Source: CAZWUL01 sp964636625
GTDB lineage: Bacteria; Atribacterota; Phoenicimicrobiia; Phoenicimicrobiales; Stramentimicrobiaceae
NCBI GenBank assembly: GCA_964636625.1
Contig: CAZWUL010000058.1
Span: forward strand, 1-6,616
Direction of reading: 5' to 3'
Length of the DNA stretch: 6,616 nucleotides
The notes beneath the pieces were generated by a model. It searched no databases, was not told the origin of the DNA, and saw nothing but the letters and a program-made list of their open reading frames with translations. Positions 1-5,649 of the stretch are shown piece by piece. A program made the translations under genes and the position numbers. Position 1 is the first letter of the stretch; every line of letters begins with the position of its first letter.

Positions 1-113
1 GGTATAAAAAATTATTTTTAAGCATATCTTGAATTTTTTATATTTTTTAAGAATATATATTTATTAATTTGTATGATTATATAAAAATAGAAAGGGTAAT
101 TAGGTGTTATTAA

Positions 114-959
114 ATGAAATTTTCTTTTCTAACTTATCTTTTTTATAGGTATCCATTAGAGTACTGTTTTGAAATAGCTAAAAGGTATGGATTTGAAGGT
201 ATAGAAATTTGGGGAGGAAGACCACATGCCTATGCTTATGATTTAAATAACCATAGAATAGATGATATTAATAAATGGAAAAATAAGTATAATTTGGAAG
301 TATCAATGTTTACGCCCGAAGTCTTAGCATATCCTTACAGTTTAACCTCTAGACTAGAAGAAGAACGGAGGGATACAGTTGATTATTTATTAAAAAGTGT
401 AGAGGTTACAGCATTGATTGGAGCAAATAAAATGCAGGTAGTAGCTGATCATCCAGGCTATCATAGAAGTCACAAGGAGGTGTGGAATAATTTAATTGAG
501 AATCTAAAGAGAATTTGCGATAAAGCGGAGGAGATGAATGTTGAAATCGTTATAGAAGCATTCACTCCATCAGAAGGTAATCTTATTACAAAAGCCGAAG
601 ATCTTTACAGGCTTTTAGAAGAAATGGAAAGCACATCGTTAAAAGCAATGATCGATGTTGTTCCACCTGTAGTTGCAAACGAACCATTTTCTGAATATTT
701 TAATAGATTAAAAGATAAAATAGCTTATATACATTTTTCCAATAGTGATGGTGTTACTGAACAACATATATTATTAGATGACCCCAAGGGTGTTATTCCA
801 GCTAAGGAAATGTTTAGTATTTTTAAAAATTACGGATACAATGGGTGGTGTTCACTTGAACTACTAGTGCCTTATTTTAAGGATCCAGAGTTATACCTTT
901 TACAGACAGTAAATCTTGTTAATAAAATATGCAATGAAATAGGAATAGCTCGAAATTAA
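114..959 (+). CDS. Sugar phosphate isomerase/epimerase, FrlC-like TIM barrel
   Basis: A 281-residue cytoplasmic TIM-barrel protein of the xylose-isomerase-like (AP endonuclease family 2) superfamily, which interconverts ketose epimers or isomers with a divalent metal. From memory it resembles E. coli FrlC (fructoselysine 3-epimerase, about 276 residues): the N-terminal stretch GIEIWGGRPHA (29-39) and TPEVLAYPY (67-75) have close counterparts there. Four putative metal ligands, E148 (IVIEAFTP), D181 (MIDVV), H207 (YIHFSNSDG) and E249 (CSLEL), fall at strand ends; the first three have the spacing known for D-tagatose 3-epimerase (33 and 26 residues). There is no signal peptide or membrane segment. 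The ATG is preceded by AGGTG at 102-106, with GAAAGGG further upstream. Length and C-terminus look complete, so the hairpin array that starts a few bases after the stop did not truncate it. Fold and family are secure. The substrate is not: no fructoselysine kinase or deglycase is visible, so fructoselysine is only one option. Confidence 0.85.
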   Translation: MKFSFLTYLFYRYPLEYCFEIAKRYGFEGIEIWGGRPHAYAYDLNNHRIDDINKWKNKYNLEVSMFTPEVLAYPYSLTSRLEEERRDTVDYLLKSVEVTALIGANKMQVVADHPGYHRSHKEVWNNLIENLKRICDKAEEMNVEIVIEAFTPSEGNLITKAEDLYRLLEEMESTSLKAMIDVVPPVVANEPFSEYFNRLKDKIAYIHFSNSDGVTEQHILLDDPKGVIPAKEMFSIFKNYGYNGWCSLELLVPYFKDPELYLLQTVNLVNKICNEIGIARN

Positions 960-960
960 T

Positions 961-1076
961 CAAGCGGGAATTCCCCGCCTGTAAAGGTGGGGATGAAAGC
1001 AATTTCCCAATATATCGGGACAGAAGTTAGTCTGTAAAAGTGAGTACCACGTCTGTAAAGGCGTGGGAGTCTATTA
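961..1076 (+). mobile_element. Hairpin array resembling an IS200/IS605 right end or omega-RNA relic
   Basis: Between the epimerase stop and the ThDP gene lies a G+C-rich block in otherwise A+T-rich DNA. It can form a stem at 972-979/986-993 (8 bp, one G-T pair, loop TGTAAA), a short stem at 1005-1008/1017-1020, and a stem at 1047-1053/1060-1066 (7 bp, one G-T pair, the same loop TGTAAA). GCGGG at 964-968 can compete by pairing with CCCGC at 974-978. A third CTGTAAA lies unpaired at 1032-1038. This layout, with a terminal CCACGYC-loop-GGCGTGG hairpin followed by GAGT and A+T-rich DNA, resembles the 3' ends of TnpB-encoding IS200/IS605 elements, where the omega-RNA scaffold sits. No tnpB or tnpA reading frame accompanies it, so it would be a solo end, a non-autonomous element or a free-standing guide-RNA-like gene. 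The resemblance is recalled, not aligned. It could instead be an ordinary structured intergenic RNA. It would be co-transcribed with the epimerase. Confidence 0.4.
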
Positions 1077-1152
1077 AATAATATTTAAATAATCTGAAAT
1101 ACCTTAGAACTAATTTTTTATTATACAATATAAAAAGGAGGAAAATATTTAT

Positions 1153-2835
1153 ATGAATAAAAATACATGGGAATTCATTGCAAATATAGTTAAAGAACAA
1201 GGAGTTGATTATGTTTTTGGAATTGGCGATACTGATTTAAACCTTTATGCTGATCAAATAAAGGGCTTAAATGCAATAAATTTAAGATATGAAGGCTCTG
1301 CACCTTTTATGGCGATGACTTATTCCCGAATAACTGGAAAAGCAGGAGTTTGTAGTGGTAGTTCTGGACCTGGAGTAGCTAATCTAGTTCCTGGTGTATT
1401 AGAAGCTTACTCAGGATGTGTGCCATTAGTAGTATTTGGACAGACAGTAGACCAGAAGACAGAAGGGATGGGTGAATTTCAAGAATGTGATCAAAGAAAA
1501 ATGATGGAACCAATTACTAAATGGAGTGTGCGGATACCATATGTAGAAAAAATACCTTGGTATCTTGAAAGAGCATTTTCCATAGCAATAAATGGTCAAC
1601 CAGGCCCAGTATTTATTGAGATGCCAACAGATATAGGAGGAAAAGTAACCAGTAGTATTACTGTTAATCCAGAATCCCTACCGGAATTTAATCCAACTCA
1701 AAAAATCAGAGTCGCAGGTGATCCAGAATTAATTAAAAAAGCCAGTGATTTAATATTATCAGCTAAACACCCTGTTTTAATATCGGGGAATGGCACTATT
1801 TTATCAGAAGCTAACAATGAATTAAAAGATTTTTTGGAATTATTAGGAATACCTTTTTTAACAACGCCTGGAGGAAGAGGGATAATTTCAGAGGAACACC
1901 CACTCGCATTAGGTGTTAATGGATTATATAGAACAGAAGTTGCTAAAAACTACTACAATAAATCAGATCTTGTAATTTCTCTGGGAAGTAGAAATGAAAG
2001 TTTTCAGACACATGGTTGGACTGATTTTCCAAAAAATGCAAGATTTTTACAAATAGATATTTCTCCTTTCGAGATTGGAAGAAATTGGAAGCCTGATGTT
2101 TCAGTTTTAGGAGATGTCAAGCTGGTATTAACACAGCTTATTTCAGTGATTAAAAAGCAGGTTCAATTAAAACAAACTTATAGAGAAATAGAAAGAGTAA
2201 AGAAATTAATTCAAGATAAAGAAAGCTATGAATTTCAAATTGATCAAGAGTGTTTAACAGCAGAAATTCCAATTCCTGCAAAACGTATTGTACATGAAAT
2301 AAGTCAAATATTTGGGGAAGATACTATTTTAGTAAATGAAAATGGTTCACAAGATACCTGGTCTTATTGTTACCCATATTATAAGATCCAAAAAGGCTCA
2401 ATATGTGTTCCTGTTGCAGAACAGACTTGTATGGGTATGGGAGTTGTTGGAGTAATTGCAGCAAAAATATTAATGCAAAATAAAAAAGCAGTTTGTATAA
2501 CTGGAGATGGTGCATTTCAGATGTATATGAAAGAACTACCTACTGCAGCACAATACAAAGTTGGTTGTACATGGGCAATTTTGAATAATTCAGCTTTTGG
2601 TTGGGTTAAATACAATCAAAACAAATTTACAGGCAGAGATACGGCTACATTTAAGGTCAATCCAGATTTTGTAAAATTAGCTGAAGCATGTGGGTGTTAC
2701 GGTCAAAAAATTGAAAAACCATCTGACATAAAACCTGCAATTGAAAAAGCTTTAGAGCTTAATAAAAAAGGAATTCCAGTTGTGCTTGATTTTACTACTG
2801 GCCTTGATTTATCACACTTTGATAAATCTATATAA
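1153..2835 (+). CDS. Thiamine-diphosphate-dependent enzyme, acetolactate-synthase-like
   Basis: A 560-residue enzyme with the three-domain plan of the pyruvate oxidase/acetolactate synthase superfamily. The N-terminal pyrimidine-binding domain (about 1-165) has the activating glutamate E47 (RYEGSAP), the SSGPG turn (70-74) and FQECDQ (109-114), matching the FQEAD stretch of acetolactate synthases. A central domain spans about 190-335. The C-terminal pyrophosphate domain (about 370-550) has the metal/ThDP signature GDG (451-453) through NN (478-479). These enzymes cleave or form bonds next to a carbonyl, as decarboxylases, carboligases or diketone hydrolases. The flavin-binding GARFDDRVTG segment of true acetolactate synthase is replaced by GSRNESFQTHGW (278-289), so biosynthetic acetolactate synthase is unlikely; no small regulatory subunit gene is nearby. 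The pyruvate-decarboxylase His-His pair was not seen. A consensus AAGGAGG at 1135-1141, 11 bases before the ATG, fixes the start. Superfamily secure; reaction unknown. Aldehyde production for the oxidoreductase encoded next is an attractive inference. Confidence 0.85.
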   Translation: MNKNTWEFIANIVKEQGVDYVFGIGDTDLNLYADQIKGLNAINLRYEGSAPFMAMTYSRITGKAGVCSGSSGPGVANLVPGVLEAYSGCVPLVVFGQTVDQKTEGMGEFQECDQRKMMEPITKWSVRIPYVEKIPWYLERAFSIAINGQPGPVFIEMPTDIGGKVTSSITVNPESLPEFNPTQKIRVAGDPELIKKASDLILSAKHPVLISGNGTILSEANNELKDFLELLGIPFLTTPGGRGIISEEHPLALGVNGLYRTEVAKNYYNKSDLVISLGSRNESFQTHGWTDFPKNARFLQIDISPFEIGRNWKPDVSVLGDVKLVLTQLISVIKKQVQLKQTYREIERVKKLIQDKESYEFQIDQECLTAEIPIPAKRIVHEISQIFGEDTILVNENGSQDTWSYCYPYYKIQKGSICVPVAEQTCMGMGVVGVIAAKILMQNKKAVCITGDGAFQMYMKELPTAAQYKVGCTWAILNNSAFGWVKYNQNKFTGRDTATFKVNPDFVKLAEACGCYGQKIEKPSDIKPAIEKALELNKKGIPVVLDFTTGLDLSHFDKSI

Positions 2836-2932
2836 ATCATTTTAAATAGATAGTGAAAAAAGTGTATATTACATACTTTGACAAATTTTATATATAACGA
2901 TTTTTATTATTTCTTTTTAATTATTGCCAGAA

Positions 2933-2978
2933 AATCTTATGGTTAGGAATAATATTTATTATCCCTAACCATAAGATT
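2933..2978. repeat. Long near-perfect inverted repeat (21-bp stem, 4-nt loop)
   Basis: Positions 2933-2953 pair with 2958-2978 around an ATTT loop (2954-2957), with one A-C mismatch (2948/2963); the outer 15 pairs are perfect. It lies about 100 bases after the ThDP gene stop and about 180 before the oxidoreductase. It could end transcription or stabilise the 3' end of the upstream mRNA. However, no T tract follows the right arm, only CCTTAATTAT, and A2931-A2934 overlaps the left arm, so it is not a textbook intrinsic terminator on either strand. A small palindromic mobile element is another possibility. Confidence 0.75.
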
Positions 2979-3040
2979 CCTTAATTATAAAGCTCTGATA
3001 GCAATAGGTTATTCTAGATTATCTTGTAGCAAATTGTAAG

Positions 3041-3056
3041 ATAAAATTAATTTTAT
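3041..3056. promoter_or_regulatory. Perfect 16-bp palindrome, possible operator
   Basis: ATAAAATTAATTTTAT is a perfect palindrome about 105 bases upstream of the oxidoreductase start. Its size would suit a dimeric regulator, and its position is compatible with control of that gene. It consists only of A and T in a very A+T-rich gap, so chance occurrence is quite possible. Confidence 0.2.
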
Positions 3057-3149
3057 GTATTGAAAAATTTATTTATTATAAAAAAATACTTTATTTTTAT
3101 AGCTTCTACTAATTCTATATTAATATAATTATTTTTTAAACTTATGAAT

Positions 3150-3155
3150 AAGGAG
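3150..3155 (+). promoter_or_regulatory. Shine-Dalgarno site deciding the oxidoreductase start
   Basis: AAGGAG lies between two in-frame ATG codons, at 3144 and 3162. It is six bases before the second and inside the would-be coding sequence of the first. Nothing resembling a ribosome binding site precedes 3144 (A+T-rich TTTTTTAAACTT). The start at 3162 is therefore preferred. Confidence 0.8.
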
Positions 3156-3161
3156 AAAAAA

Positions 3162-5039
3162 ATGAATCAACTTTTTTATTCATATGATAGACAATTAAGA
3201 ATTAAATTAAACGATTCCACCTTTAAATATGAAGAAATTGATCAAGATGTTTTAAAAAAGTACATAGGTGGAGTAGGGTATGCATCTAAGCTACTTTATG
3301 AAGAACTTAAAAAAGGAGTGGATCCCTTAAGTTCAGATAATAAATTAATCTTTGCCACAGGACCTTTAACTTCTTCTCGTATCCCAGGTGGTGGAAGTAT
3401 TGAGATTTGTTTTAAATCTCCATTGACTAATGGCTGGGGTGAGGCCAGATGTGGAGGCGATTTTGGACCTGACCTAAAAAAAGCAGGATATGATTATGTG
3501 ATTTTTGAAGGAAAATCACCAAAACCGATTTATATATATATTAATGATGATAAGATTGAATTTAAAGATGCAAAACATCTTCTAGGTAAAATGGTTTCAG
3601 AAAAAACAGCAATTATTCGAAGAGAACTAAATGATAATGATATTTCTGTTATGTGTATAGGAATTGCAGGTGAAAATCTAGTAAAAATAGCCTCAGTCAT
3701 GTTTGAAGCAAGAGCTGCTGGCAGATGTGGTGCTGGAGCAGTAATGGGTTCTAAAAACCTTATTGCCGTTGCTGTAAAAGGCTCAGGAAAACAAGAAATA
3801 AAAGATACAGATAGTTTTAAGGATGTACTTAAAGAAGTAAGAAATGTATTAAAAGAGAGTGATACTGCAAAAGGTTTTCGAGAATTCGGTACCATAGGAG
3901 ATATGCCAGGAGTTGATGCTGCGGGGGATTGGCCTACTAAAAACTGGCAATCTAACAACTGGGGTAAAGGTCAAGAGATTTTTAACTATTATGATAAAAA
4001 TAATTTTATTACCAATAAAATGTGTTATAAGGGCTGTCCTATTGCTTGTGGCAGAGTAGCTCAAGTAAAAGAAGGCAAATACCGAACACCAAAACATGAA
4101 GGAGCAGAATACGAATCTGTTAGTGCTTTTACCGCTTTTGTACTAAACGAGGATGTAGATGCAGCAATCCATAGCGGTTATTTATGTAATGAGTTTGGGA
4201 TTGACACTATCTCGGCCGGTGCTGTTATTGCCTTTGCAATGGAGTGCTATGATAATAAACTGATTTCATCAAAAGAAACAGAAGGATTGGATTTATCCTG
4301 GGGTAATGCTGAAGTATTACCAGTTTTAGTAGAAAAGATTTCTAAAAGAGAGGGAATAGGTAATATCTTAGCAGAAGGAGTGATGAGAGCCTCAAAACAG
4401 ATAGGGTCAAAGGCAGAAAAGTATGCTATTCACTGTAAAGGACTTGAGGGACCGGCTCACGATCCACGTTCAGGCAAGTTGCTTGCTGTAACCTATGGTA
4501 CTGGAAATAGGGGTATGTGTCATATTCATCCTCTCGAGGGAATGGCTTATGATTCTGGTAAAATGGACTGGGGAATGATTCCCTATGGTGTCCCAGATCC
4601 TAACCAACTTGATCGTTGGGATGAAAAGGGAAAAGGGAAAATAACAAAAATATTACAAGATGGGTTAATTATGCCAGATGTTTTGGGTGTTTGCAAATTC
4701 TTTATGTATGCTGGCCTTACGTTAGAGCATTATGCAAAAATTCTTTCTGCTTTAACCGGATGGCAGATAAATGGGAAAGATCTCTTAAAAGTTGGAGAAA
4801 GAATTAATAATCTGCAAAGATTGTTTAATATCCGAGAAGGATTCAGTAAAAAAGATGATTTTATACCAGAAAGAGCTAAGCAAAGACCACTCTTCGGATT
4901 ATACCAAAATGAAGAAAGATGTGTTATAAAGCATTATGAGGAAATGCTATTTGAATATTACAAGGCTAGAGGCTGGGATTTAGAAACGGGGATGCCCACA
5001 AAAAAGAAATTATTAGAGCTTGAACTAGTAGAAATGTAA
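3162..5039 (+). CDS. aor: Aldehyde:ferredoxin oxidoreductase (tungsten/molybdenum pterin enzyme)
   Basis: Oxidises aldehydes to carboxylates in the cytoplasm and passes electrons to ferredoxin, using a bis-pterin W (or Mo) cofactor and one [4Fe-4S] cluster. The protein is 625 residues from the start at 3162, near the usual length of about 605-625. Landmarks in that numbering: GGVGYASKLL (36-45); ARCGGDFGPDLKKAGYD (95-111) and EARAAGRCGAGAVMGSKN (182-199), both strongly typical of the family's cofactor-binding N-terminal domain; cluster cysteines C288, C292, C296 and C511; the EFGID segment (344-348); and D506-x-x-G-x-C511, the family's second pterin/cluster motif. The first cysteine spacing is C-x3-C-x3-C rather than the usual C-x2-C-x3-C. 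There is no signal peptide. An extra six codons would be added by starting at 3144, but the Shine-Dalgarno site argues against this. A MoaD-like gene downstream fits a role in cofactor supply. Family assignment is secure; the aldehyde substrate and choice of metal are not readable. Confidence 0.93.
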   Translation: MNQLFYSYDRQLRIKLNDSTFKYEEIDQDVLKKYIGGVGYASKLLYEELKKGVDPLSSDNKLIFATGPLTSSRIPGGGSIEICFKSPLTNGWGEARCGGDFGPDLKKAGYDYVIFEGKSPKPIYIYINDDKIEFKDAKHLLGKMVSEKTAIIRRELNDNDISVMCIGIAGENLVKIASVMFEARAAGRCGAGAVMGSKNLIAVAVKGSGKQEIKDTDSFKDVLKEVRNVLKESDTAKGFREFGTIGDMPGVDAAGDWPTKNWQSNNWGKGQEIFNYYDKNNFITNKMCYKGCPIACGRVAQVKEGKYRTPKHEGAEYESVSAFTAFVLNEDVDAAIHSGYLCNEFGIDTISAGAVIAFAMECYDNKLISSKETEGLDLSWGNAEVLPVLVEKISKREGIGNILAEGVMRASKQIGSKAEKYAIHCKGLEGPAHDPRSGKLLAVTYGTGNRGMCHIHPLEGMAYDSGKMDWGMIPYGVPDPNQLDRWDEKGKGKITKILQDGLIMPDVLGVCKFFMYAGLTLEHYAKILSALTGWQINGKDLLKVGERINNLQRLFNIREGFSKKDDFIPERAKQRPLFGLYQNEERCVIKHYEEMLFEYYKARGWDLETGMPTKKKLLELELVEM

Positions 5040-5091
5040 TTATCTTAGTAAATAATAAATTATTTTATGTTTTTCAAATACTAATTAAATA

Positions 5092-5123
5092 GCTAATCCC
5101 CAACTGTAAAATTGGGGATTAGC
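5092..5123. repeat. Perfect 12-bp hairpin with CTGTAAAA loop
   Basis: Positions 5092-5103 pair perfectly with 5112-5123 around the 8-base loop CTGTAAAA, 52 bases after the oxidoreductase stop. The stem contains CCCC/GGGG and is stable. Downstream sequence (ATAAGTTTCTG) lacks a real T run, so termination would be weak; mRNA 3'-end protection is also possible. The loop repeats the CTGTAAA of the two strong hairpins at 972-993 and 1047-1066, hinting at common origin. Confidence 0.7.
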
Positions 5124-5204
5124 ATAAGTTTCTGTATCTTTAGTTCTTCTTTTAATATTACATAAATGTATAGTTATCGAATTCAATTTTTGCTATATAG
5201 CTTT

Positions 5205-5248
5205 TTATTAAGATTACTTGAGGTATTATCTTAATAACTACTTTTTTT
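5205..5248 (+). terminator. Possible intrinsic terminator after the oxidoreductase
   Basis: A 10-bp stem pairs 5205-5214 with 5228-5237 around a 13-base loop, and seven consecutive T (5242-5248) follow four bases after the stem. The order stem then T tract fits a + strand intrinsic terminator. The stem is A+T-rich with only two G-C-type pairs, so it would be weak; it may act together with the stronger hairpin at 5092-5123. Confidence 0.4.
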
Positions 5249-5365
5249 GAGAAATAGCTTATTGTTAAAAATAAAGAACAAATACTAACTTAAAAATTGT
5301 CCTATTAATAAGGGGCATTACAACCATAAAAACACTAAATATAATTTTTAAATTGGGAATATTAT

Positions 5366-5605
5366 ATGATAAAAGTGAAAGTAGAAGTTTACACAGTTTT
5401 AAAAAAATATGCTGAGGACAAAATAGGGGATAACAACATAGTTTTATTAAAAAGTAGAATTACTTTAGAAGGATTAGCTAGATACCTTAATATACCAGAA
5501 AAGCTTGGTCTAATATTTTTAGTAAACAATTCTCCAAAGGATAAAAAATATAGATTATTCGAAGGAGATGAAGTAAAAATCTTTTCCATTATTTGTGGTG
5601 GCTAG
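5366..5605 (+). CDS. MoaD/ThiS-family sulfur carrier protein
   Basis: A 79-residue beta-grasp (ubiquitin-like) protein that ends in Cys-Gly-Gly. In this family the C-terminal Gly-Gly is adenylated and converted to a thiocarboxylate, which donates sulfur; MoaD uses it to build the dithiolene of molybdopterin. Visible features: an N-terminal beta strand with VKVEVYTVLKKY (4-15), the LEGLARYLNIP helix region (34-44), the central strand IFLVNN (50-55), and the closing FEGDEVKIFSIICGG (65-79), which matches the family's DGDEV...GG ending. The neighbouring oxidoreductase needs a pterin-dithiolene W/Mo cofactor, so a MoaD-like role is favoured over ThiS; no moaE, thiG or adenylating enzyme lies in the window to confirm it. 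The ribosome binding site is weak (GGGAA at 5355-5359, six bases before the ATG). Stop codon TAG at 5603-5605 lies inside a small hairpin. Confidence 0.8.
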   Translation: MIKVKVEVYTVLKKYAEDKIGDNNIVLLKSRITLEGLARYLNIPEKLGLIFLVNNSPKDKKYRLFEGDEVKIFSIICGG

Positions 5606-5623
5606 TTTATTTTATTAAACTAG
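5602..5623. repeat. Small hairpin over the MoaD-like stop codon
   Basis: CTAGTTTA (5602-5609) pairs with TAAACTAG (5616-5623) around a 6-base loop and covers the TAG stop. Seven A, not T, follow, so it does not look like a + strand terminator; the - strand side lacks a T tract as well. Its role, if any, is unclear. Confidence 0.4.
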
Positions 5624-5649
5624 AAAAAAAGATTATATAATAATAAAAA

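Larger units (their letters stand above)
2836..3161. other. 326-base A+T-rich intergenic region with hairpin and palindrome
   Basis: This gap separates the ThDP enzyme from the oxidoreductase and has no credible gene. It holds a perfect -35-like TTGACA at 2878-2883, but no good -10 at 16-18 bases (TATTAT at 2905-2910 is 21 away), a 42-base hairpin at 2933-2978, a 16-base palindrome at 3041-3056, and TTGAAA at 3060-3065 with only a poor -10. A promoter for the oxidoreductase probably lies here, but I cannot place it with confidence. If transcription began near 2915, the hairpin would sit in a leader of over 200 bases. Confidence 0.5.
5040..5365. other. 326-base A+T-rich intergenic region with two hairpins
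   Basis: No gene is visible between the oxidoreductase and the MoaD-like gene. The gap contains a G+C-containing perfect hairpin at 5092-5123 and a weaker hairpin followed by a T tract at 5205-5248, so some termination between the two genes is likely. The remaining 117 bases before the MoaD-like ATG would have to carry its promoter. TTGTTA at 5262-5267 is a possible -35, but no matching -10 stands out. I could not recognise a molybdenum/tungsten-cofactor riboswitch here by eye. Confidence 0.5.

Noticed and set aside
965..1030. TnpB C-terminal fragment encoded in the hairpin block
   Set aside because: A frame reading REFPACKGGDESNFP to a stop exists, but it is short, is set by the hairpins, and I could not match it to a TnpB with confidence.
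961..1070. CRISPR array suggested by repeated CTGTAAA and hairpins
   Set aside because: The repeated units differ in their stems, spacing is irregular and there are no spacers of uniform length.
2324..2515. Small - strand frame inside the ThDP gene
   Set aside because: It is antisense to the conserved ThDP-binding domain, low in complexity and without family resemblance.
2878..2910. Sigma-70 promoter from TTGACA at 2878-2883
   Set aside because: The -35 is perfect, but the best -10 (TATTAT, 2905-2910) is 21 bases away, and other candidates are too close; not strong enough to list as a promoter.
3530..3958. Open frame of 142 codons on the - strand
   Set aside because: It lies wholly inside the oxidoreductase, whose motifs make the + strand frame certain; the antisense product is serine/phenylalanine-rich with no recognisable domain.
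5389..5589. Small - strand frame opposite the MoaD-like gene
   Set aside because: It mirrors the MoaD-like gene almost exactly; only the + strand product has a family ending (Gly-Gly).
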